Assembly: GCF_900197855.1 (NCBI RefSeq)
Contig: NZ_FZMQ01000015.1
Span: forward strand, 66,649-130,648
DNA length: 64,000 nt
From: Helicobacter cynogastricus
Lineage (GTDB): Bacteria; Campylobacterota; Campylobacteria; Campylobacterales; Helicobacteraceae
Reading direction: 5' to 3'
In this document: positions 1 to 7,862 of the stretch, in pieces
How positions within the stretch are numbered: position 1 is the stretch's first letter
Layout: each line of letters opens with the position of its first letter
Translations under genes and position numbers: made by a program
Notes under the pieces: generated by a model
The model's database searches: none
Told to the model about the DNA's origin: nothing
What the model saw: only the letters and a program-made list of their open reading frames with translations

Positions 1-2
1 TG

Positions 3-2720
3 CGCACCAACGCCACTAACAACACACAACCCCTCATCACTTCCTTAGAAACCTTGCGCCCTGTGTTGTATTCCTTCCTCTTTGATACACGCCTAGACGA
101 TCACGAGAACCTTGACTACTATTTGAATATCTACAAAAAACTAGGGCTCAATTTAGCACAGATCAATGCGTGGACGAATTACTACTATAGCCATGTGCAA
201 ACCCTCCTCAATGGCGTATTAGCCTTAGAAAAGTTGGGAGCACCTAAAAAGTCTCAGAAATCTCAGAAGTCTCATTGCACGCTTGTGGTAGGAAGCCATG
301 GCGGGATGCGCTTAGAGCGCGATTGTAAGAGCGCTTCCGCTCTTAAGCCCTCCAAGCAGGATTCCCCTTTTAAAAGCGACCCTTTTTTATGCCTAAACCC
401 CCTGTCTAAAGAGTATCAACACAGCTGTCAGGCCATTCTCACACGCCCCAATGCGGCTTTGCAAGATTATCTGCAACGCTTCCATCTTTTAGCGCTCAAT
501 AACCAACCCTGTCTTTATTTGAACCCCGATAATACCATGCGCGCCTTCCCCTCCAAAGAACCCTTATGCGCGCTGATTCAATCTAACCCTCCTAATGTGG
601 GCGCGCCCTTGCCTAAAGATCTGCTTAAAGCTTTCAGCACAGCCCAAGAAAAGCTTAAAAACGCCCTAAACGCCCTTTATAGCGATGATCAAGAACCACA
701 TCAAAGTCTAGCGCAGGTGATGCCCGCTTTAAAGCAAAGCTTACGGGCCATCTTAGAGCACACTCCCCTAGCCTCTCTTAAAGGGAGCGTGTGGGATTCT
801 CTCTTAGATTATGAGAGCATGCACCTTTTAGCCCTACTGGAAGCTTCTATCCGTCAAGATGCCATGTTGGGTCTGAGTTGGACTATCTACTTTATCAGAA
901 AACCCGTCTCTTCGATCATGCAAGATTATCTAAATCTCTTGGATTTTGTCTACACCCCCTTAATTCAAGCCATCAAACAGGGGCTAGACCCTAAAGATTA
1001 CCTGCAAAACCTGCAAAAAAAGCAAACTCCCCCTACTCTATGCGCGTGTGATAACCCCTATTTATGCGAAGCGCGAGACTGCGCCCTAAATGTTACTCCT
1101 GAAAGTCCAGAAGATGTGCTTTGGATCAAAGATTTTAAGAGCGCTGTTTTAAGCGCGCGTTTAGCCGTGCGCCAAAATATTTACACCACACCCACGCAAC
1201 TTAAGTGGGGTATTGCTTCTGATTGGAGCAAAAGTCTCCCTTTAGAAATGCAAGAAGTGTTTAAGGCATGGGATTGGCATTATTACAACCGCGCGCGCGC
1301 ATTTTTAGACATGCGCAATTTTTATGATAACTGGTGGGCGCACCCTGAGAGTGTGGGCGCAAACCAATTACGCCAAAACATCACCCCTTGCTTTGCCCCC
1401 CAGTATTTGGATAAAAACACTTCACAAACCTGTCAGCGCATTTTGACAGAACAGAGCTTTAGCCCTCCTCCTTTCAAAGACTATCTACAACGCTATAAAC
1501 TCTTAATCATCCACAACACCCCCTGTCTTTACTTAGATTCTAAACAAGAGCTACAAGGCTTTGCCTCCCACGATCCTTCTTGTCAAGGCTTACAGGCGTG
1601 GGCTTTGAGTAGTCCACCTAAAATGACTTTACCCCCCTTGTTTTTACAAGGATTAGATCGCCTGCGCGCGCGCTTAAGCTTCATCTTAGAGGATGCCTAC
1701 AAGCAAGACCCCACTTGCAAGCAAGAGCGCGCCTCTTTCTTTAAAAGCGCGCTTGTAGAATTGAGCACACAAGCCTCTAATGCTTTAAAAACTCTCCCCC
1801 TCTTTGTAAATTTTAAGCCCAGAAATGCTGTAGAGCAATCCTTAAAGGCGCGTATAGAACAAAACTCTATCTTAGAGCTTTTTGCCCTTTTGCAAGGCAG
1901 CGCAAAAGACCCGTGTCATCCTAAGCCAGCCAAACCAACCGCCAAACTCGCCCAACAAATCATTCAGGTGTGGGATTTTATCTACGCTCCCCTAGTGCGC
2001 GCCCATGCGCAGGGCTTAGATATTGCGTGGGCTGTGCAGACCCTTACTTGGAATAGGCAAGAAAATCCACAGGTTTCTAAGTGGGATAAACACCTAAAAA
2101 CCTTGCGCGATTGGAGTAAACAGATTACGCCTGATGAGGGTAAATATGCCTTGCAACTTGCCCAAGATGTACGTATTGCCTCGCTTGTGCGCCAATTAGT
2201 GGGGTATGAGAAAACTTCCGAGCTCGCTTGGGATTTGGCTAATGTTTTCAAAGAAAACCCACCCAAATTCTTAAAAAAGAACAACACCTTCGACCTAGAG
2301 AAATATTGGAATATTTTCATCTTCGATTCAAGCGGGAGCAGTGCTCTGGATCTCTTGGCTTACCAACGCATAACCCAATTTTTACAAGGGCTAGACCTCG
2401 TGCGCGCACAACTAGATGATCCTAGCCAACTCAACCCCGTATTGCTCTACACCAATCCGAGCGTGTGTTTACATGCTAAGTATTTGCGCCCCAATATGCA
2501 AGCTGCATGCGCTAAACTTTTTAGCCAAAAAGATTATGATGTAACCGCCTTAAAAGCCTATTTACAAGACTATCTCCTAGTGAGTTTTAACAACATTCCT
2601 TGCTTGTACTTAGATATTAAGCATCAAGTTAAGGGCTTGGGTTTTGGGAATTCTCTATGCCAAAGCCTCTTAAAACCTATTAGACACAAAGGATGGTTTT
2701 TACATGATGAAGGGCACTAG
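3..2720 (+). CDS. large cysteine-rich repeat protein, 5'-truncated by window edge
   Basis: I do not recognise this family. The frame is open from the first bases of the window, so the true start lies upstream; the first possible start inside is TTG at 54, and about 905 codons are visible. The protein carries three copies of a cysteine module. Each has two Cys about 12-14 residues apart (near residues 112, 444 and 802 counted from 54), then a YLQ-x-Y/F segment, then N-x-P-C-L-Y-L (near 152, 490 and 848) and a last Cys about 20 residues on. Between modules lie long, probably helical stretches. Evenly spaced Cys suggest disulfides and an extracytoplasmic location, but the N-terminus that would hold a signal peptide is missing. 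Convergent with the restriction locus to its right. Confidence 0.75.
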   Translation, partial: RTNATNNTQPLITSLETLRPVLYSFLFDTRLDDHENLDYYLNIYKKLGLNLAQINAWTNYYYSHVQTLLNGVLALEKLGAPKKSQKSQKSHCTLVVGSHGGMRLERDCKSASALKPSKQDSPFKSDPFLCLNPLSKEYQHSCQAILTRPNAALQDYLQRFHLLALNNQPCLYLNPDNTMRAFPSKEPLCALIQSNPPNVGAPLPKDLLKAFSTAQEKLKNALNALYSDDQEPHQSLAQVMPALKQSLRAILEHTPLASLKGSVWDSLLDYESMHLLALLEASIRQDAMLGLSWTIYFIRKPVSSIMQDYLNLLDFVYTPLIQAIKQGLDPKDYLQNLQKKQTPPTLCACDNPYLCEARDCALNVTPESPEDVLWIKDFKSAVLSARLAVRQNIYTTPTQLKWGIASDWSKSLPLEMQEVFKAWDWHYYNRARAFLDMRNFYDNWWAHPESVGANQLRQNITPCFAPQYLDKNTSQTCQRILTEQSFSPPPFKDYLQRYKLLIIHNTPCLYLDSKQELQGFASHDPSCQGLQAWALSSPPKMTLPPLFLQGLDRLRARLSFILEDAYKQDPTCKQERASFFKSALVELSTQASNALKTLPLFVNFKPRNAVEQSLKARIEQNSILELFALLQGSAKDPCHPKPAKPTAKLAQQIIQVWDFIYAPLVRAHAQGLDIAWAVQTLTWNRQENPQVSKWDKHLKTLRDWSKQITPDEGKYALQLAQDVRIASLVRQLVGYEKTSELAWDLANVFKENPPKFLKKNNTFDLEKYWNIFIFDSSGSSALDLLAYQRITQFLQGLDLVRAQLDDPSQLNPVLLYTNPSVCLHAKYLRPNMQAACAKLFSQKDYDVTALKAYLQDYLLVSFNNIPCLYLDIKHQVKGLGFGNSLCQSLLKPIRHKGWFLHDEGH

Positions 2721-2734
2721 GGGATGGGTGGTAT

Positions 2735-3333
2735 CTAGCGCGCCTTGCTCACCACGCTAGCATACGCCCCTAATTTTTCCTCCCACAACGCTTCGACTTT
2801 CTCAATTTGGTGTTTCTCTAAAGCCCGTATAAAGTGTTCTATTAAGTCATAGGCGATTTGGTTATATGCATGGACGGGCAGGCTAAATTTTTCCTCTAAA
2901 AGCCTCTCTTTGTTGATTTCCCTATTGAAGCCGTATTTGTGTTGCACGCTATGCCTTAAAATCGTGGTGCAAAAAAGGGCTAAATGGCGGTTGAGTTCCT
3001 TTTCTTTAAGCCAAATGACCATGCAATGATCAGAAGCCACAAAGGGGTAGGGGTGGTAAAAGCAACTCCCCACACTCCCGCTATTGGCTAAAGTGATTTT
3101 GTTGGCATAGATTTTCATATAAGGGGGCGGGGCAACATAGCCATCCACGCCATTATTCATGGCACTTGAAGAGATATAAGCGATTTCCCCCTTTGTGTGA
3201 TCCTCTTTTTTATAACGCCTCCCCCTTTCATAAATAAAGACTTCGCTAAAGCTAAATGCTTGCCATTTAAGATTTTCTAGGCTTACCCCCCCCCCCCCCC
3301 CAGTGGCAACAGGGCGTTATCTTTAAGTTCCAT
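2735..3333 (-). CDS. target-recognition cassette 4 of BcgI-like S subunit, phase OFF
   Basis: Half specificity subunit of about 199 residues. The ATG at 3333 has an AAAGGA ribosome site 7 bases upstream. It reads 11 codons (ending P-L), then a G16 tract (3286-3301), then an immediate TAA, so as written it is off. The downstream frame begins VSLENLKWQAFSF, matching the N-border LKWQEFRVG of the neighbouring cassettes, and ends in the shared helix EHFIRALEKHQIEKVEALW. Tract lengths of 14 or 17 G would join the ATG to this body. The body frame has no start codon between its upstream stop and the tract; the first internal ATG (near 3160) gives only a C-terminal fragment. Function inferred from similarity to the other cassettes and to the adjacent methylase-nuclease gene. 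Confidence 0.75.
3286..3301 (-). repeat. poly-G16 phase-variation tract (cassette 4)
   Basis: Sixteen consecutive C on the plus strand, G on the coding strand, 11 codons after the ATG of cassette 4. At G16 the frame ends in TAA directly after the tract; G14 or G17 would be in frame. Confidence 0.9.
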
Positions 3334-3344
3334 TGATAAGTCCT

Positions 3345-3954
3345 TTAATTTTTATCATAGATTGTATCCTCATACGCCTTTAATCTTTGATCCCACAATG
3401 CCATAACTTTTTCGATCTGCTGCTTTTCTAGGGCTTTGATAAAGTGTTCCATTAAGTCGTAGGCAATAGTGCCATCTTTGTGAGTGGGTAATTTTATGAA
3501 AAGATTCTCTAAGATACCTTGTTTAAAGGAGGTACTACCCCAACTAAAGGCACTAAAGGTTTTACGCATGCAAGTAATTAAAAATAAAGCCCTATACCGA
3601 CTTAAGTACTCCTCTTTAAGCGTGAAAACTTTAATCTTATCCCCCGTAAAGTAGGGTTTGTCTTGGTAAAAAATCGTAGCAGTGTCCTGTCCAAAACTAA
3701 TACTAGGAGCCTCATTTAAAAAAATAGGGTCTTCATCAATATAGCCCCTAATGCCGTTATTATTAGCTCCCCTAGCTACATAGGGGTATCCATCCACACA
3801 AAAGCGCACCTTATTAGCATCAAATTTTCTCTTAGGGGTGTTGATGTGAAAAAGCTCTCCTACTCTAAACTCTTGCCATTTTAAGCCACTAAGAGTAACA
3901 TCTACCCCCCCCCCCCCCGCATAAATAGGGGTTATTTTTGTCAAATCCCATCAT
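3345..3954 (-). CDS. target-recognition cassette 3 of BcgI-like S subunit, phase variable
   Basis: Half specificity subunit of about 200 residues: poly-Gly linker, N-border LSGLKWQEFRVGELF, variable recognition region, then C-terminal helix EHFIKALEKQQIEKVMALW. Tandem ATG codons at 3954 and 3951 follow a good AAAGG site. In that frame the G14 tract leads to a TAG a few codons later. The body is open only from a TTG at 3944 that lacks a well-placed ribosome site. With 13 or 16 G the ATG frame would enter the body. I therefore read it as off or weakly expressed. It shares a 21-bp identical border with cassette 2 (3865-3885 and 4569-4589) and a 26-bp identical block near the 3' end (3424-3449 and 4116-4141), which suits recombination between cassettes. 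Confidence 0.78.
3905..3918 (-). repeat. poly-G14 phase-variation tract (cassette 3)
   Basis: Fourteen C on the plus strand, G on the coding strand, at codon 13 of the frame starting with ATG at 3954. The length decides whether the ATG or the TTG frame enters the recognition module. Confidence 0.9.
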
Positions 3955-4039
3955 TTAACCTTTAGAATTTTTAAAGAATCTTAGCTCACTCTTTTTTAAG
4001 GTGGATTAATACGCCCCTTAAACTGGATTGAAAGCGTTC

Positions 4040-4633
4040 TTAGCCTTGATCTAGCACGCTAGTATATGCCCCCAACTTCTGATCCCACAACGCCTTAACT
4101 TTTTCGATCTGTTGTTTTTCTAGGGCTTTGATAAAGTGTTCTATGAGCTCAAAGGCGATCGCCTCCTTTTGGACGGGTAAGACGATTTTAAGGGGGTTTA
4201 GGGTTTTTTCAAAATCGCGCACCAAAATGCCCTGCAAAATCTTTTGGAATTTGTTAAGACAAGTGAGCATGAAAAGCGCGGTATGGCGGTTCAAGCCCTC
4301 AAATTTGGGATGTAGGCTCTTGGTGAATTGCCCGGTGTAAAAATCCTGCTCCATGTAGAAAAATTGCATGCCAATCATCCCCACCGCTAGGCAATTCCCC
4401 TTAATCTTGTGTTCCTCATCCAAATATTCCACCCACCCGGCAATGCCATTATTTAAACAAGTGCGGGTAAAGTAGGGATAAACCTGTTTGTCCTCTGCGT
4501 TTGCAATAAAATTAAAGCTATCTTTATTGAGCTGGGGGTTAGCTTGGATCTTAAACAAATCCCCCACCCTAAACTCTTGCCATTTTAAGTTACTAGGGGT
4601 AACACCATTGCCCCCCCCCCCCCCGATTTTCAA
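4040..4633 (-). CDS. target-recognition cassette 2 of BcgI-like S subunit (second half)
   Basis: About 190 residues after a poly-Gly stretch: N-border TPSNLKWQEFRVGDLF, variable region, C-terminal helix EHFIKALEKQQIEKVKALW. It overlaps the end of cassette 1 at a G14 tract (4611-4624). The only upstream start in this frame is a TTG at 4633 inside cassette 1, so natural expression is most likely as a fusion to cassette 1 when the tract is 13 or 16 G. The fused protein would be near 390 residues with two recognition domains, close to the organisation of BcgI subunit B. As written the fusion is out of frame. Confidence 0.78.
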   Translation of the reverse strand: MKIGGGGGNGVTPSNLKWQEFRVGDLFKIQANPQLNKDSFNFIANAEDKQVYPYFTRTCLNNGIAGWVEYLDEEHKIKGNCLAVGMIGMQFFYMEQDFYTGQFTKSLHPKFEGLNRHTALFMLTCLNKFQKILQGILVRDFEKTLNPLKIVLPVQKEAIAFELIEHFIKALEKQQIEKVKALWDQKLGAYTSVLDQG

Positions 4634-5189
4634 AGTGCGCGCTAAAGATATTTAAGGCGTGTGCTTCCTCTGGGGTTAGCTTGGTGTCCTCCAATCCTGT
4701 TACTTTTAGATACGCTTGAAGTTCCTCCAAGCGCTCCGCTTGAAGTTCCTTTATAAAGGCTTCCATAGCCTCAAAAGCGATTTCCCCATTAGGGGTGTGA
4801 GGGAGAGAAAAGCGTAACTTTTCCATATCGCTAATTGTGCAATTAGTGCCCCAACTTAAATGGGCGACCGACTTTTGTAAAGCGATAGCGACAAAAAGCC
4901 CGTTATGCCTGTTAAGAGAGAATTTAGGCACAAGAATCTTAAGATTATTCCCCGTAAAATAGGGTCTTTCTTGGTAAAACACGCTAAAAGTGTCCATCGC
5001 AAAACTTAAAGTATTGCCCGGGTTTAAAAAGGCTTTATCTTGTTTAATAAAGCCCCTAATGCCATTGTTACGCGCGCTCCGCACCACATAGGGGTAAAAA
5101 CCCTCTTTAGGTGTGTCCTCAATCTCTAAGGTGTTGGCATGAAAAATCTTACAGCTAGAACGCACCTCAAAAATCTCCCCTAATTGCAC
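4593..5189 (-). CDS. BcgI-like specificity subunit, first recognition module
   Basis: The constant N-terminal half of the specificity subunit. The first start in frame is GTG at 5189, giving MQLGEIFEVRSS; the last part is a helix (ELQAERLEELQAYL) that probably spaces the two recognition domains. Reading enters the G14 tract and stops at TAG after QWCYP, so in this sequence it makes a one-domain protein of 198 residues. The residues just upstream of GTG in the same frame (ALSWRG) align with the LKWQEF border of the other cassettes, so the family N-terminus lies before the first usable start. One extra C in the C5 at 5234-5238 would fuse it to the methylase-nuclease gene. Confidence 0.75.
   Translation of the reverse strand: MQLGEIFEVRSSCKIFHANTLEIEDTPKEGFYPYVVRSARNNGIRGFIKQDKAFLNPGNTLSFAMDTFSVFYQERPYFTGNNLKILVPKFSLNRHNGLFVAIALQKSVAHLSWGTNCTISDMEKLRFSLPHTPNGEIAFEAMEAFIKELQAERLEELQAYLKVTGLEDTKLTPEEAHALNIFSAHFENRGGGGQWCYP
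4611..4624 (-). repeat. poly-G14 tract joining recognition modules 1 and 2
   Basis: Fourteen C on the plus strand, encoding a Gly linker. With 14 G, module 1 ends in a TAG shortly after; with 13 or 16 G it would continue into module 2. Confidence 0.9.
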
Positions 5190-5227
5190 CCCCCGCCAGC
5201 TTAAGGCTGCTAGAGCCTTCCAACTTG

Positions 5228-7270
5228 CTAGGCGGGGGTTAGCGACTTTCCCACTTCCCCTTTAAGCACTAAAGAAACTTCATAAGCTAGAAACTCCGCT
5301 ACACTGCCCTTAAAGTCGCCCATTTGAGGCATGGTGTCGATTTTTTGATGCTGGGCATAGGTCCAGTCCTTGCCCTTTAAATTGATGGTGTCCTCTATGT
5401 AGTGGTCTTTATAAAAGTTTGTTGCGCGCTTTTTACCCAGCACTAGGGCAATCAGCTCAGCGTAACGCTCCTTAGCGTGATCGGTGTCGCGTAAATTTGT
5501 GCTCGCTCTTGCCTTTTTGCGCGCCGCTCTTGTGTAGCCATCATTGCTAAAGTCGATGAATTTCACTAATTTATCTTCAGAGTGAGGTGTGCCCACTTCA
5601 AAGACATAAATGGCAGTCTGCACACTGGACTTACCTACAAATAAATCTAGGGGCATTTTAATGCTGGCTATTAAAGTGCTGTGTTCTAAAATCTGTGCGG
5701 TGTAGGGCCATCCATTCCCACTTCCGGCGTTTTCTTGAATAATCACCACCGCGCGCCCTTTTTGCATCCTCTCTAAGGCCTGTTTTACAAAAATAAAGCC
5801 CTTGCCCTTTGCAGAGTAGGGCGGATTGAGCAAGAAAACATCCGCTTTAAAGGGTGTGTCTTTGCGATCGCCCTGTTCGTATTTAAGAGGCGCGCCCTCT
5901 TTAAAATCCACTAGGCTATCCTTGTGTAGCAAGTTCGCGCTTCCATCGCCTAGTAAGAGCATGTTTAACACTCCAAGCAGGTAAATGTCCGCGCGCTTTT
6001 CAATGCCCAAAAGCTGGTAAGCGCGGATATGGGCGATCTTTTCCTCTCTTTTTTGAGGGCTAGTGATTTTCTCTGTGCAATCTTTGATCATCTTGTTCAT
6101 GCTAGAGACCAAAAACGCGCCCGAGCCAGTAGCATAGTCCCACACATAAGAGTCTTGATGGACCTGTGCGAGCTCGACCATTAAATCTACCACCATGCGC
6201 GGGGTGAGCACCACATCGTTCTTTTCGCTATCGGGCACTTCAAGCCACTTGGTGATCGAATTAAAGAGTCGCCCGGCGATGTCAGCTTGGCTGAGTTTTT
6301 TTACTAAGGGAAACACCCCCTCTAAAAAACGCCCATAAATGGTTTTTAGCGGGCTTTGCGTGGTGTTGGTGCTAGTGTAGCTGTTGCAAAACCATAGCTT
6401 GGAGTGGATAAACGCGCTTTTGAGTTCATCCACCACCATGTCGATTTTCTCTTGGGGTAAGTTTTTGGCATTTAAAAACGCCCTGATCCTGCCTAAAAAG
6501 GTGTGTCCATCATTGATGTCTTTATCCTGTTCGCTTTTTAAGTCCTCTAGGCGCAAAGGGGAAATCTTATTAGCCACCCCACTAGCTGCCATGATCATCC
6601 CCACGAGCAACGCCACGCGCTCATTAGGATTAATATTTAAAATCTCATCGTGTAAAAACTGGTTGAGCTTGTTGAGTTGTGTCTCGGTTTGGCTCTCTAA
6701 AGTTTCAATCGCTTGAGCGCGCGCCTCCTCGCTGAGAGTAAGATTGTCTAGCTTTCTCTCCAATTCTTCTAAATGGCTTAGAATGCTCAAGTCTTTAAAA
6801 TCGCCGATCTTTTGGGGCACGGCTAGGTGTTTGGCGTGCAGGTAGTAAAGGGCGTATTCTTTATGCAACCTGCCTTCTTCTTCATAGCCATTAATCCCAA
6901 TGGCGATCGCCTCGTTGTAGCTGTGACTATAATCTAAGATCGCATTGGCATAATGCAACGCGCCATTGAGAGCGTAGTCTTTAATGGCGTTGGGGTTGAG
7001 CTCTAAGTGTTTATCTTTGCTAAATTTTGCTAAACGCCCTTTAAGTCCCTTGACCTCTACCATCACGGGAATGTGGCGTAATTCTTTGGTGCTTAAAAGC
7101 AATTTAAGATCGGGATAATTGCGCCCACTCCCCCCACTCTTTGAGGGGGCTTGTTCTAGGGCGCGTTGGATTTCTTCATTAACGGGGGCTGTTTTGGTGT
7201 AATAGGGGATATGGAGCGTTTTTAACTCGGATTTAACTAAATCCTCAATGTGTTCTTCTTGGCTGGGCAT
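5228..7270 (-). CDS. BcgI-like nuclease-methyltransferase subunit (type IIB/IIG)
   Basis: 680 residues. The N-terminus has a PD-(D/E)xK-like nuclease signature: PDLKLLL followed about 15 residues later by VMVEVKG. A helical linker follows, then an N6-adenine methylase domain with motif I DYATGSGAFL (about residues 382-391) and motif IV LLNPPYSAKG (about 480-490). Nuclease and methylase in one chain, with a separate specificity gene immediately downstream, is the BcgI subunit A plan; its length is also close to that protein. A plain type I HsdM would lack the nuclease and would sit with an HsdR gene, which is absent. ATG at 7270 follows GAGAGGA and a TATAAT at 7300-7295. Confidence 0.88.
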   Translation of the reverse strand: MPSQEEHIEDLVKSELKTLHIPYYTKTAPVNEEIQRALEQAPSKSGGSGRNYPDLKLLLSTKELRHIPVMVEVKGLKGRLAKFSKDKHLELNPNAIKDYALNGALHYANAILDYSHSYNEAIAIGINGYEEEGRLHKEYALYYLHAKHLAVPQKIGDFKDLSILSHLEELERKLDNLTLSEEARAQAIETLESQTETQLNKLNQFLHDEILNINPNERVALLVGMIMAASGVANKISPLRLEDLKSEQDKDINDGHTFLGRIRAFLNAKNLPQEKIDMVVDELKSAFIHSKLWFCNSYTSTNTTQSPLKTIYGRFLEGVFPLVKKLSQADIAGRLFNSITKWLEVPDSEKNDVVLTPRMVVDLMVELAQVHQDSYVWDYATGSGAFLVSSMNKMIKDCTEKITSPQKREEKIAHIRAYQLLGIEKRADIYLLGVLNMLLLGDGSANLLHKDSLVDFKEGAPLKYEQGDRKDTPFKADVFLLNPPYSAKGKGFIFVKQALERMQKGRAVVIIQENAGSGNGWPYTAQILEHSTLIASIKMPLDLFVGKSSVQTAIYVFEVGTPHSEDKLVKFIDFSNDGYTRAARKKARASTNLRDTDHAKERYAELIALVLGKKRATNFYKDHYIEDTINLKGKDWTYAQHQKIDTMPQMGDFKGSVAEFLAYEVSLVLKGEVGKSLTPA

Positions 7271-7373
7271 ATTTTCCTCTCACTAAAATGGGGTATTATA
7301 GGAGATTTTGACTTTGCTTTAACCTCCTGCTGTGCTAGAATACCCCTTATTTTCCAAATATTAAAGGAATGCC
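7271..7373. promoter_or_regulatory. divergent promoters between restriction locus and polysaccharide operon
   Basis: On the minus strand a TATAAT (7300-7295) lies about 25 bases before the ATG of the nuclease-methylase gene. On the plus strand TAGAAT (7336-7341), preceded by TGTGC, lies 32 bases before the KdsC-like start. No clear -35 boxes, as is usual for Helicobacter sigma-80 promoters. Confidence 0.55.
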
Positions 7374-7862
7374 ATGCACCAGATTAAAGTCTTTTTATGC
7401 GATTGTGATGGCACGCTCACTGATGGGGGCATGTATTATTTAGAAAATGGGCAACAATTTAAAAAATTCAGTGTCGCTGATGGGATTGGCTTTGAGTTGC
7501 TCAAAAGTGCGGGCATTAAAACGGGCATTCTCACCGGCGAGGTTACGCTCATCGTAGAACACCGCGCTAAAAAACTTAAAGTAGATTATCTCTATCAAGG
7601 CTGTAGCCCACAGGGCAAATTAGAGGCTGCGCGTGAAATTTGTGCTAAAGAGGGGATTAGTTTGGAGCAAGTGGCTTATGTGGGTGATGATGTCAATGAT
7701 CTCCCCCTTTTAGAGCAAGTGGGGTTAAAAGCCTGCGTGCAAAACGCCCACGCGCATTTAAAGGCTTTGCCGGGGATTCTTGTGTCAGATAAAAGGGGCG
7801 GGGAGGGGGGAGTACGTGCGTTGGTGGATTGGATTTTATGCCATCCTAAGGTTCTCTTATGA
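7374..7862 (+). CDS. kdsC: KdsC-like HAD phosphatase (KDO-8-phosphate phosphatase)
   Basis: 162 residues, the normal size for KdsC. HAD motif I is DCDGTLTDGG near residue 10, motif II ILTGE near 57, motif III/IV GDDVNDLPLL near 103. The family releases phosphate from 3-deoxy-D-manno-octulosonate 8-phosphate in the cytoplasm, supplying KDO for lipid A core. First gene of an operon of sugar-modifying enzymes; its stop overlaps the next start by four bases. A phosphatase for another nonulosonate cannot be excluded, but the LPS-type neighbours favour KdsC. Confidence 0.82.
   Translation: MHQIKVFLCDCDGTLTDGGMYYLENGQQFKKFSVADGIGFELLKSAGIKTGILTGEVTLIVEHRAKKLKVDYLYQGCSPQGKLEAAREICAKEGISLEQVAYVGDDVNDLPLLEQVGLKACVQNAHAHLKALPGILVSDKRGGEGGVRALVDWILCHPKVLL

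Noticed and set aside
2735-3160. A separate 141-residue gene
   Set aside because: It is the in-frame ATG remnant of recognition cassette 4; homology to cassettes 2 and 3 runs on upstream to the G16 tract.
5228-7270. Type I HsdM
   Set aside because: The PD...EVK nuclease motif at the N-terminus and lack of an HsdR gene fit BcgI-like subunit A better.
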